DNA of 64,000 nucleotides from Flexivirga alba (lineage in GTDB: Bacteria; Actinomycetota; Actinomycetes; Actinomycetales; Dermatophilaceae), in contig NZ_JBHSWH010000001.1 of the NCBI RefSeq assembly GCF_042661025.1, forward strand, positions 4,588,001-4,652,000, written 5' to 3'. The notes beneath the pieces are model-generated. The model saw only the letters and a list, made by a program, of their open reading frames with translations. It made no database searches and was not told the DNA's origin. Of this stretch, positions 54,640 through 63,212 are shown in pieces. Every line of letters begins with the position of its first letter. Position 1 is the stretch's first letter. The position numbers and the translations under genes were made by a program.

Positions 54640-55727
54640 TCAGCGTTGTGTCGCGAGTCGCCTCGCCCGGTCGTACTCCGCGAGAGTCTTCCCGAGCACG
54701 TCAGGCCAACCGAATCCGATGCGGTCTGTGCGGCTTGCCGACGAAAGCCGTTCTCGCAGCATGGAATCCGTGGCGAGCCGGGACAACGCCGTGGCGAACT
54801 CGTCGTCGTCGCCCACCACCAGGCCGGTTCGCTCGTGCTCGATCATTGACGCGACTGCGCTCTCGGCCCGAGTGACGAGCGGCAACCCGCACGACCGGGC
54901 CTCCGCGGCAGCGATGCCGAAAGCCTCCAGCACCGCCGGCGAGGCATACACGTCGGCCGAGCGGTAGAGATCGCGCAGCGCGCCGGCCGACAATCGGCCG
55001 GGCAATCTGCACCAGTGCGGGCATCGGGAATCGAGCCGGCGCCGCAGGGGTCCGTCGCCGGCGATCGTCAGCCGGATGTCGCGCCCGCTGACGGCCCGAG
55101 CACGCTCCACCAGCTCGATCAGTTGCTGCGGCCGCTTGCGCGAGGCCAGTCGCATCGCACTCACCACCCGCAAGCCGTCACCCGCCGGGCAAACTTCTCC
55201 CGCCGACCAGAAGGAAGTGTCGATCCCGTTGGGAATCAACGAAACCGGCGTCTTCGCAATGCGCTCGACCGGAGCAGCGGCAACTGCCGACACCGCCGAC
55301 AGCGCCACACCGCGGCGCGCCCAGCGCGCCGGATATCCCAGCGCCCGCACCACCGGCTCGGAGCGCCCGGTCACGCTGTGCCAGGTGGCGGCGACCGGCA
55401 ACGAGGCATCGAGCGCGACCTGCACGCCGTCCATCGCGAAGGGACTCACGACACCGAGATGTGCGTGGACCACGTCGAAATCGCTGTCCGCCAACGCTTT
55501 TCGCAGCGCGCGACGCGCGGCCGGGTTGATCAGCAGCCCCCGGGCAACTCCCGGCGCAAGCCCAACCGGTGCACCGGGGCCGGCTCGTGCGACACCGGAC
55601 CCGGGGCGATCGTGAAGACTTCGACGGCATGCCCCGCATCGGCGAGGGCACGGCCCAAACCGTGCACCTGCGCCTCGATGCCACCCAGTCTCGGCGGGTA
55701 GCAGTCCGACAGCAACGCGACCTTCAT
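54640..55727 (-). pseudogene. GT4-family glycosyltransferase, frameshifted
   Basis: Repaired length 362 residues. The N-terminal GT-B half starts at ATG 55727 (MKVALLSDCYPPRLGGIEAQ with the GGIE loop), and the frame changes after APVHRLGL at 55555-55567, where one base is missing. The rest has HAHLGVVSPF, VSLIPNGIDTSFW, LRVVSAMRLASRKRPQQLI and EAFGIAAAEARSCGLPLV, the nucleotide-sugar E-x7-E motif. Acceptor unknown. It diverges from a PIG-L deacetylase with 36 bases between starts, suggesting a shared glycolipid or glycoside pathway. Confidence 0.85.
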
Positions 55728-55763
55728 CGATCACCTAGCGTGCCATGAGCGAGGATGGACCCG

Positions 55764-56567
55764 ATGTCCCACACCTTGGTGGCGTTTCACGCTCACCCCG
55801 ACGACGAAGCGCTGCTGACTGCCGGCACTCTGGCCAAGGCGGCCGCTGCCGGGCACCGTGTCGTCCTCGTGGTGGCCACCGACGGCGCACTAGGTCTGAC
55901 GTCCGGCGATTTCCAGGACGAGCTCGGCACCCGCCGACTGCAGGAACTGCAGCGCAGCGCCGCAGCCATGGGCGTCGCACGCGTCATACATCTGGGGTAT
56001 GCCGACTCAGGAATGGTCGGTGACGTGCCGCCCGATCCGCCCGGTGGTCGCCGGTTCGTGCGCGCCACCGGCGCCGCCGGATTGCTCGCCGGCATCCTGC
56101 GCGAGGAGAACGCCGACGTGCTGATGTCGTATGACGCAGCGGGCGGCTACGGCCACCGCGATCACGTCAAGGTCCACGAGGTCGGTGCGCAGGCCGCGCG
56201 TCTGGCGGGCACCCCACGGGTCGTCGAGGCGACGGTTCCCCGCGAGCTGCTGACCCGTGCAGTTCGGCTGGTCTCGCGCATCCACCGGCTGCCCAGCGAC
56301 TTCGACGTGGAGGTCTACGAACGCGCCTTCACGCCACGCGCCCAGATCACCCATCGCGTCGACGTGCGCGGCCAGATCAGCGCGAAACGGGCCGCGATGC
56401 GGGCCCACGCGTCCCAGGCAGCGGCCGACGATGGCGCCGACCGAACACTAAGTGGGTTTCTACAGATACCTCGACCAATTTATGATGTCATTTTCGGACG
56501 GGAATGGTTCCGCGACCCAGCGCACACCGGCCCGCTCGATGACGACATCTTTGCGGGGTTGGCATGA
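55764..56567 (+). CDS. PIG-L family deacetylase
   Basis: A 267-residue zinc-dependent N-acetylglucosaminyl deacetylase-like protein. The zinc site is AHPDDEALL (residues about 9-17) with GYGHRDHVKVHE (near residue 133). MshB-type and GlcNAc-PI deacetylases share this fold; the substrate is unknown. ATG 55764 is preferred over 55755 on spacing to GAGCGAGG. The stop overlaps the next start (ATGA). Confidence 0.9.
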   Translation: MSHTLVAFHAHPDDEALLTAGTLAKAAAAGHRVVLVVATDGALGLTSGDFQDELGTRRLQELQRSAAAMGVARVIHLGYADSGMVGDVPPDPPGGRRFVRATGAAGLLAGILREENADVLMSYDAAGGYGHRDHVKVHEVGAQAARLAGTPRVVEATVPRELLTRAVRLVSRIHRLPSDFDVEVYERAFTPRAQITHRVDVRGQISAKRAAMRAHASQAAADDGADRTLSGFLQIPRPIYDVIFGREWFRDPAHTGPLDDDIFAGLA

Positions 56568-57721
56568 AGAGCTCGAGGCGCGCGGCTGCGGACGCAGCAG
56601 AGCCCTCGGTGCAACTCGAGGAAATCGTCGCCGCCAACAAGCGGGCCCTCGATGATGACGACGGCACGTCACCCGCAATGCCGAAACTCAGCCCGCGCCT
56701 GGTCATCAACGCTGCCTTGGGCATCGCTCTCGCCGCCGTCATGATCGGTGCGCTTCCCTGGTTCACCAAGACCACGTGGGGTGAGATCGGGCATCACCTC
56801 AACCTGGTCGGCCCGCAGTCGGCGCTGGAGTGCATGGGCATCATGCTGCTGGGTCTGGCGGTCTATACCTTCACGTTGTCCGCCGCGCTGCCCGGCCTGT
56901 CCCACCTGAAGGCGTCGATCATCAACGTCTCCGGATCAGCGGTCAGCAACATCCTGCCCGGCGGAGGCGCGGTCGGGATGGCCTCGACCTACATGATGTT
57001 GCGCTCGTGGGGTTTCGCCCGGCGCAACATCTCCACCGGCCTGATCGTCAGCGGCATCTGGAACGTCCTCTTCCGGGTCGGCCTGCCGTTGATCGGCATC
57101 GCGGCCGTCTCACAGTCGACCGACACGCTGCCCTCGATCGTGCGTCGTGGCGCGTGGTGGGGCGGTGTCATCGGCCTGCTGCTGCTCATCGGCTTCGTCG
57201 TCGCCCTGATCCGTCCCAAGTGGACGGCGTGGCTGGGCGGCCAGCTCGACGAGCGTGTCGGCCCATTCGTGGCCCGGATGCGGCGCGGAGCCAACAAGGG
57301 CAAACCGTTGAATCTCAAGCATCTCCTGTTGGACCAGCGGGCCCGCATCAGCACCGTCACCAAGCACGGCTGGTTCCCGATGTCGTTCGGCGTCATCGGC
57401 CAGCTGGCGTTGTGGTTCTTGCTCTTCTGGCGGGTGATGGCGGCGGTGCACGTCGACCTTCCTGTGGCGGACCTCTTTGCGGCATACGCGATCAGCCGGC
57501 TGATGACGGCCATCCCGTTCACCCCCGGCGGGCTCGGCTTCACCGAGGCCAGCACGGTCGTCATCCTGGTCTTCTGGGGCGCCAACCCGGCGGCCGCGGG
57601 CGCGGGCGTCGTGCTCTTCGCGATCTTCACGCACATCGCCGAGATCCCGATCGGCGCACTCGGTTGGCTCGCCTGGTGGGCGATGCCGAAGGTCGGGGTG
57701 GCCGCGAAGCCGTCCGGCTAG
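56564..57721 (+). CDS. Lysylphosphatidylglycerol-synthase-TM / flippase-like membrane protein
   Basis: A 385-residue protein with a 45-residue soluble lead and eight or so membrane helices of the UPF0104 (LPG synthase TM region) family, including VSGSAVSNILPGGGAVGMAS and IPFTPGGLGFTEA. The aminoacyl-transferase domain of MprF is absent, so it is a stand-alone TM module, often proposed to move lipids. Coupled to the PIG-L gene. Confidence 0.83.
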   Translation: MKSSRRAAADAAEPSVQLEEIVAANKRALDDDDGTSPAMPKLSPRLVINAALGIALAAVMIGALPWFTKTTWGEIGHHLNLVGPQSALECMGIMLLGLAVYTFTLSAALPGLSHLKASIINVSGSAVSNILPGGGAVGMASTYMMLRSWGFARRNISTGLIVSGIWNVLFRVGLPLIGIAAVSQSTDTLPSIVRRGAWWGGVIGLLLLIGFVVALIRPKWTAWLGGQLDERVGPFVARMRRGANKGKPLNLKHLLLDQRARISTVTKHGWFPMSFGVIGQLALWFLLFWRVMAAVHVDLPVADLFAAYAISRLMTAIPFTPGGLGFTEASTVVILVFWGANPAAAGAGVVLFAIFTHIAEIPIGALGWLAWWAMPKVGVAAKPSG

Positions 57722-57726
57722 CTTCG

Positions 57727-58596
57727 TTAGGCAACCGTTCGGTCGACGGCGACGGACACCCAGCCGACGACGACCGCGAACATCGCACCGAGCAGACCCA
57801 GCGTCACGATCGCCAGCGGCAGGTCGTGTATGCCGAAACTGGGCCGCACCCCGATCGCCACGACCGCCAGACCGGCCAGCACGACACCCACCAGCGAGGA
57901 CACGGCGAGCAGACCGGGATGCCGACCGCGCGGCGTCCGGCGCTGCAGGCCACCGGCGATGGCCAGTGCGACGGCCGCCCAACCGAGGCAGACCATCCCC
58001 GCCGCCAGCACGTCTCCCGGCCGGTGCCAGTGCGCGGAGACCGTGCCCGCGCCGATGAAGGCGGCGAGCGTCGCTGCTCCCGCAGTCACCAGCGGGCGCC
58101 ATCGGTGCGATGCGACGACGACGGCAGCCAGCGCCAGCGACAGTCCGACTGTGGTGTGACCACTGGGGAGCGTGTTGGGCGGTGAAACTGACTGCAACAC
58201 TTGGTATTTGAGCACTTGCGTGGTGATGTTGGCGCCGGCGATCAGGACCCCTGCGGCCACCGCGACAGCCCAACGGCGCTGCAGGACCGCGACGACGACG
58301 CAGGCCGCCAGGGCGAGCGCGACGCCGGCATCGGTGACCAGGCCCAGGACGTCCAGGATGCGCGACCACGCGTCCGGGGTCGTTCCGAGCGAGTGCATCA
58401 TTCGGTCGTCGAAGCCGAAGCCCCTGACCGAGTGGATCGCGTAGCGGACGACGACTACCAAGCCGATGATCGCGGCAGCAGCCATGACGATCGCATGCAC
58501 CCACACCGGCATCCGGCTGTGCGCCGCCGAGCCCGGCCCCGGTTGCCAGGGCCGCTCCTGCTCCCGGCGCACGGGAGTCATCGATGCCGTCGTCAT
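57727..58596 (-). CDS. PAP2-family membrane phosphatase
   Basis: A 289-residue PAP2 superfamily protein with about six helices. The catalytic motifs PSGHTTVG and SAHWHRPGDVLAG are clear, with both histidines. The first motif (K-x6-RP) appears as KYQVLQSVSPPN, without the RP, which is uncommon and could alter phosphate binding. ATG 58596 has GAGGA upstream and is preferred over the in-frame start at 58701. Convergent with the flippase-like gene. Confidence 0.85.
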   Translation of the reverse strand: MTTASMTPVRREQERPWQPGPGSAAHSRMPVWVHAIVMAAAAIIGLVVVVRYAIHSVRGFGFDDRMMHSLGTTPDAWSRILDVLGLVTDAGVALALAACVVVAVLQRRWAVAVAAGVLIAGANITTQVLKYQVLQSVSPPNTLPSGHTTVGLSLALAAVVVASHRWRPLVTAGAATLAAFIGAGTVSAHWHRPGDVLAAGMVCLGWAAVALAIAGGLQRRTPRGRHPGLLAVSSLVGVVLAGLAVVAIGVRPSFGIHDLPLAIVTLGLLGAMFAVVVGWVSVAVDRTVA

Positions 58597-58687
58597 GGAG
58601 GCATCCTCCGCGTTGACCGTGTGCGAGCGCCGGGCGCCTCTTGTGCGCGCGCTGTGCGTCGTGGCGTCCTCCCCTCGGTCGGCGCTG

Positions 58688-60265
58688 TTACTCCCACTCA
58701 ATGGTGCCTGGCGGCTTGCTCGTCACGTCGAGGACCACGCGGTTGACGTCCTCGACCTCGTTGGTGATGCGGTTCGAGATGCGCGCCAGCACGTCATACG
58801 GCAGGCGAGTCCAGTCGGCGGTCATCGCGTCCTCGGAGGACACCGGGCGCAGCACGATCGGGTGACCGTAGGTGCGACCGTCGCCCTGCACGCCGACCGA
58901 GCGGACGTCGGCGAGCAGCACGACCGGGCACTGCCAGATCTCGCTGTCCAGGCCGGCCGCAGTCAGCTCCTCTCGGGCGATCAGGTCGGCAGCGCGCAGG
59001 ATCGACAGCCGCTCGCGGGTGACCTCGCCGACGATCCTGATGCCCAGGCCGGGGCCAGGGAACGGCTGGCGCTGCACGATGCCGTCGGGCACCCCGAGTT
59101 CGGTGCCGACCTGGCGCACCTCGTCCTTGAAGAGCAGTCGCAGCGGCTCGACGAGAGTGAATTGCAGGTCGTCGGGCAGGCCGCCGACGTTGTGGTGCGA
59201 CTTGATGTTCGCCGCTCCGGTGCCGCCACCGGACTCGACGACGTCCGGGTAGAGCGTGCCCTGCACGAGGAACTTGACCGGGTGCTCCTCATCCCCGCGG
59301 TCGGTGACGATGTCGCGCGCCGCCTTCTCGAAGACACGGATGAATTCGCGGCCGATGATCTTGCGCTTCTGCTCCGGATCGCTAACGCCCTCAAGAGCAT
59401 TCAGGAACTGGTCGGCCGCGTCGACGACCACCAGGTCGACGCCGGTGGCGTCGACGAAGTCCTGCTTGACCTGCTCGGCCTCACCGGAACGCAGCAGCCC
59501 GTGGTCGACGAACACACAGGTCAGCTGGTCGCCGATGGCACGCTGCACGAGCGCTCCCGCGACCGACGAGTCAACACCTCCGGACAGGGCGCAGATCGCG
59601 CGCGCGTCACCGACGTGCTCGCGGACACCGTCCACCAGTTCCTCGACCATCGCCTTCGGCGTCCAGTCGGCTTCGAGTCCGGCACCGCGCAGCAGGAAGT
59701 TCTCCAGGACGCGCTGGCCGAAGGTGGAGTGCATGACCTCGGGGTGCCACTGCACGCCATACAGCTTGCGCTCGTCGTCCTCGACCGCAGCCACGGCGGC
59801 GCCCGGTGTGGTTGCGGTGACGCGCAGTCCCTCGGGTGCCTTCGACGCGGAGTCGCCATGGCTCATCCACACCGACTGCTCCGGTGGCTGGCCGTTGAAG
59901 AGCGTGGACGTGGTGTCCTCGATCTGCGCCAGGGTGGCGCCATACTCACGCAGGCCGGTGTGTTCCACCGTCCCGCCGAGTGCGCCGACCATCGCTTGGA
60001 ATCCGTAGCAGATGCCGAAGACCGGCACACCCGCCTCCAGCAGCGCGGCATCGAGCGAAGGAGCGCCGTCGGCATAGACCGACGACGGACCGCCGGAGAG
60101 CACGATGGCGGCAGGGTTCTTGGCCAGGATCTCCTCGGTCGACATCGTGTGCGGCACGACTTCGCTGTAGAGCTGCGCCTCACGCACCCTGCGCGCGATG
60201 AGTTGCGCATATTGGGCGCCGAAGTCGACGACGAGAACGGGCTTTTCGGTGAGCGGCGCTGTCAC
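58688..60265 (-). CDS. guaA: GMP synthase (glutamine-hydrolysing)
   Basis: A 525-residue enzyme converting XMP to GMP. Residues 8-200 are a class I glutamine amidotransferase with the nucleophile in GICYGFQ (near residue 90) and QWHPEV; residues 210-390 are the ATP-pyrophosphatase with SGGVDSS; the last 120 residues are the dimerisation domain ending DVTSKPPGTIEWE, the family's invariant C-terminus. GTG 60265 is the start. Ten bases separate it from DUF3817. Confidence 0.97.
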   Translation of the reverse strand: MTAPLTEKPVLVVDFGAQYAQLIARRVREAQLYSEVVPHTMSTEEILAKNPAAIVLSGGPSSVYADGAPSLDAALLEAGVPVFGICYGFQAMVGALGGTVEHTGLREYGATLAQIEDTTSTLFNGQPPEQSVWMSHGDSASKAPEGLRVTATTPGAAVAAVEDDERKLYGVQWHPEVMHSTFGQRVLENFLLRGAGLEADWTPKAMVEELVDGVREHVGDARAICALSGGVDSSVAGALVQRAIGDQLTCVFVDHGLLRSGEAEQVKQDFVDATGVDLVVVDAADQFLNALEGVSDPEQKRKIIGREFIRVFEKAARDIVTDRGDEEHPVKFLVQGTLYPDVVESGGGTGAANIKSHHNVGGLPDDLQFTLVEPLRLLFKDEVRQVGTELGVPDGIVQRQPFPGPGLGIRIVGEVTRERLSILRAADLIAREELTAAGLDSEIWQCPVVLLADVRSVGVQGDGRTYGHPIVLRPVSSEDAMTADWTRLPYDVLARISNRITNEVEDVNRVVLDVTSKPPGTIEWE

Positions 60266-60275
60266 GCGCTCGATT

Positions 60276-60656
60276 CTATCGGCCCTGGTCCGCCTGCTCG
60301 ACCAACGCACTGACGCCGGCGTTGACCTTGCGCTCCAGCCAGAACGACAGCACCGGTACGAACGCGGTGCAGATGTAGCCGATCATCCGCACGGCCGTCC
60401 AGCGCAGCTTGGTGCCGAGATTGAAGACCGACGCCATGAACACCATGAAGAGCAGCCCGTGGATCGGTGACCACCACGCCAGCGCCTCGTTGTGGAAGCC
60501 GTAGTGCAGGATCAGCTCGACGCACAGGATCAGCAGTGCGACACCGGCGATCACCGCCATCACCCGGAAGAATTTCAGCGCGGTCTCGACCTTGGCGAGG
60601 TCGTCGGTCGGGCGCAGCTCGCCCGCCGCGGTGGTGAGGACCTGCGTCTCAGACAT
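60276..60656 (-). CDS. DUF3817 membrane protein
   Basis: A 126-residue DUF3817 protein with three hydrophobic helices (FFRVMAVIAGVALLILCVE, GLLFMVFMASVF, YICTAFVPVLSFWLE). Family members accompany guaA in many actinobacteria; function unknown. It overlaps the SURF1 gene by eight bases and precedes guaA. Confidence 0.85.
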   Translation of the reverse strand: MSETQVLTTAAGELRPTDDLAKVETALKFFRVMAVIAGVALLILCVELILHYGFHNEALAWWSPIHGLLFMVFMASVFNLGTKLRWTAVRMIGYICTAFVPVLSFWLERKVNAGVSALVEQADQGR

Positions 60657-61446
60657 GACTTCCTTCGGTCTCATCGTTGTGTATGGCGGGGTTGTCCCCC
60701 GCACGATTGTCCGGCGTCGCCTCGCCGGCGCGTAGCTCGGGGTGCGCTTCCCGACGCAGCTCGCGGAAGTAGATGAAGAACGCGAACGCCGCGAAACTCC
60801 ACCACTGGAGCGCATATCCGGCATTGACCAGGCTGAGCCCGCCGTTGCCGGGTTGTGGCGGCGGGAACGCCTGCACGCCGGCCGTGTGCACGGGTGGCTG
60901 CTCGGCGGTCACGAAGACGAAGCCGTTGTAGATGTTGCCGCCCCACTTGGTCAGCAGCGCCGCCAGGTCGACCGTGGTCAGTTGTCCTGCCGGGGAGTTG
61001 CTCGCCGACGGCGCCTCACCCGGAGCCAGGTCACCGGTGACGGTGACCGGCTTCGTGCTCGGCGCGGTCGCTTGCGCCGGCTTGGCGACGAACCCGCGCA
61101 CGACGGGGATACGGGCCCCGGTGCTGTCAACGACAACCGGTGTCACCACCCAGTAGCCGTGCACCCCGTGCAGGAGCCGTCCGCTGACGACCACCTGTCC
61201 GGACGGCTCGTAGTGACCCTTGAAACGCACCGGCTGCAGCGACCCGTTGTCCGGGAACTGCTGCTGCGGCTTGAGCACCGAATCGAGAGCGACCACCGGT
61301 CGCGCGCTGTCGTCCGACATCGATTTCGAACCGCGATCCTGCGCGACACCCCACTGCCAGAGTCCGGCGACGACGCAGCCGAGGGCGAACAGGACAGCGA
61401 GCGTCAACAGTCCCAGCATGCGGGGCCGGACGACTGCTCGAAACAC
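60649..61446 (-). CDS. SURF1-family protein
   Basis: A 265-residue SURF1-like membrane protein, a family implicated in cytochrome c oxidase assembly. Membrane helices lie near residues 10-30 and 213-232, flanking an extracytoplasmic domain (PVRFKGHYEPSGQVVVSGR, HGYWVVTPVV, IPVVRGFV). The C-terminal tail is charged. GTG 61446 is the start; it overlaps DUF3817. Confidence 0.88.
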   Translation of the reverse strand: MFRAVVRPRMLGLLTLAVLFALGCVVAGLWQWGVAQDRGSKSMSDDSARPVVALDSVLKPQQQFPDNGSLQPVRFKGHYEPSGQVVVSGRLLHGVHGYWVVTPVVVDSTGARIPVVRGFVAKPAQATAPSTKPVTVTGDLAPGEAPSASNSPAGQLTTVDLAALLTKWGGNIYNGFVFVTAEQPPVHTAGVQAFPPPQPGNGGLSLVNAGYALQWWSFAAFAFFIYFRELRREAHPELRAGEATPDNRAGDNPAIHNDETEGSHV

Positions 61447-61478
61447 GCTTGCATGCTACGTCGCGTGCCTGAGGTGAC

Positions 61479-63212
61479 CTACCCCGCGGCAGCGGCAGGC
61501 ACCAGCGGCATACCGAGATCGACGCCCGGGACGCGGGCGGCGGGTGCCGCTACGCGCTTGTATGACGCACCCTGCTCCGGACGCGCGTCGTCGGCTCCCT
61601 TGGCCGGCCACATCGCGATGGCCCGCTCGGCCTGCGCGGTGATCGTCAAAGACGGGTTGACGCCGAGGTTCGCGCTGATCGCAGAGCCGTCGACGACGTG
61701 CAACCCCGGGTAGTTCCACACCCGCTGGTAGGGGTCGATGACGCCGTGTTCCTGGTCGGACGAGATCGCGACGCCACCGAGGAAGTGCGCGGTCATCGGC
61801 ATACCGAAGAACTCCGGCCAGCACACGCCAGCGATGGCGTCTACGTCGCCGATCTCCTTCAATTGCTCGGTCATCGCGCGAATCGCCTTGTGCCCGGCGG
61901 GGATCCAGCGTGGGTTGGGCTCGCCATACCCCGGCTCGGTCGTGAGTCCGACGCGGCCGAAACGGCGACGCGGCTTGACCGTGATCGAGTTGTCGATGCT
62001 CTGCATGACCAGCGCGATGATCGTGCGCTCGCTCCACTTCGGTCCGAGCACTCGTGCGGCCCGCAGCGGTCCTCTCGCGAGCTGGCCGGCCAGCTCCGCG
62101 GTCCGCCCGACGACGCCCTTGTCGCCGTTGACCAGGAAGGTCGACATCAGCCCCATCAGGTTGGAGCCCTTGCCGTAGCGGACGTTCTCGACATGCGTGC
62201 GCTCATCGACGTGGAAGGAGGTGGTGATGGCGACACCGCGGGTCAGGTCGACGCCGTCAGGCACGGTGACAGCGGCCGCGCCGCCGAGCTCCTCGGAGTT
62301 GGTGCGGGTGAGCTCGCCGAGGTGGTCGGACAGGTGCGGCAGGCGGCCGGTGACCTTCATCCGGTGCAGGAGGTTCTGGGTGCCCCAGGTGCCTGCGGCG
62401 ACGACGACCTGCTCGGCCGTGACGCTGCGGCGATCCTTGGCCACCCAGGCGCCGGTGCGCTCGGTGGTCACGCGGAAACCGCCCGTGACCGGCTCCAGCT
62501 CGACAACCGTGCGCAGCGGCTCGATCGTGACACCACGTCGCTCGGCGAGCGCGAGGTAGTTCTTCATCAGGGTGTTCTTGGCACCGACCCGGCAACCCAC
62601 CATGCAGTTGCCGCACTCGGTGCATCCGGTGCGCTCCGGACCCTCGCCGCCGAAGAAGGGGTCCGCGACCTGCTTGCCGGACTCGCCGAAGAAGACCCCG
62701 ACCGGCGTCTTGCGGAACGTCGAGCCGACGCCCAGGGAGTTCGCGGTGTCCTTCATGAGCTGCTCGACGGGGCCGTCGCACGGGTTCTCGTCGACCACCC
62801 CGAGCATCCGGCGTGCCACCTCGTAGTGCGGAGTCAGCTCGGCGTCCCAGTCGGTGATGTCGCCCCACTGCTGGTCGGCGAAGAACTCCGCCGGCGGCTT
62901 GTAGAGGGTGTTGGCGTAGTTGAGCGAACCGCCGCCCACGCCGGCCCCGGCCAGGATCATCACGCCCGGGAGCTGGTGGTAGCGCTGCACACCGAAGCAC
63001 TTCAGCCGCGGGGCCCACAGGTACTTGCGCAGGTTCCAGGACGTCTTGGCGAAATCGTCGTCCTCGAAGCGCCGACCGGACTCGAAGACGTGGACGTCGT
63101 AGCCCTTCTCGACGAGGCGCAGCGCGGAGACCGCGCCACCGAAGCCCGAGCCGATCACCACGACGTCGTGATCGAATCCCTTTTCTTCAGAAGCAGATTG
63201 GAGGTTGGTCAT
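61479..63212 (-). CDS. GMC-family FAD oxidoreductase (cholesterol-oxidase-like)
   Basis: A 577-residue flavoprotein with the FAD loop VVIGSGFGGAVSALRL (residues about 17-32), LAGAGVGGGSLNYAN, the Cys-rich CTECGNCMVGCRVGAKNT typical of this GMC branch, and the C-terminal VVDGSAISANLGVNPSLTI. The substrate, a sterol-like or other alcohol, is not deducible. ATG 63212 overlaps the stop of the aldehyde dehydrogenase by four bases; an alcohol-to-aldehyde-to-acid relay is a reasonable inference. Confidence 0.9.
   Translation of the reverse strand: MTNLQSASEEKGFDHDVVVIGSGFGGAVSALRLVEKGYDVHVFESGRRFEDDDFAKTSWNLRKYLWAPRLKCFGVQRYHQLPGVMILAGAGVGGGSLNYANTLYKPPAEFFADQQWGDITDWDAELTPHYEVARRMLGVVDENPCDGPVEQLMKDTANSLGVGSTFRKTPVGVFFGESGKQVADPFFGGEGPERTGCTECGNCMVGCRVGAKNTLMKNYLALAERRGVTIEPLRTVVELEPVTGGFRVTTERTGAWVAKDRRSVTAEQVVVAAGTWGTQNLLHRMKVTGRLPHLSDHLGELTRTNSEELGGAAAVTVPDGVDLTRGVAITTSFHVDERTHVENVRYGKGSNLMGLMSTFLVNGDKGVVGRTAELAGQLARGPLRAARVLGPKWSERTIIALVMQSIDNSITVKPRRRFGRVGLTTEPGYGEPNPRWIPAGHKAIRAMTEQLKEIGDVDAIAGVCWPEFFGMPMTAHFLGGVAISSDQEHGVIDPYQRVWNYPGLHVVDGSAISANLGVNPSLTITAQAERAIAMWPAKGADDARPEQGASYKRVAAPAARVPGVDLGMPLVPAAAAG

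Noticed and set aside
62570..62630. Iron-sulfur cluster in the GMC oxidoreductase
   Set aside because: CTECGNCMVGC is a conserved feature of this GMC branch and is not by itself evidence of a cluster.
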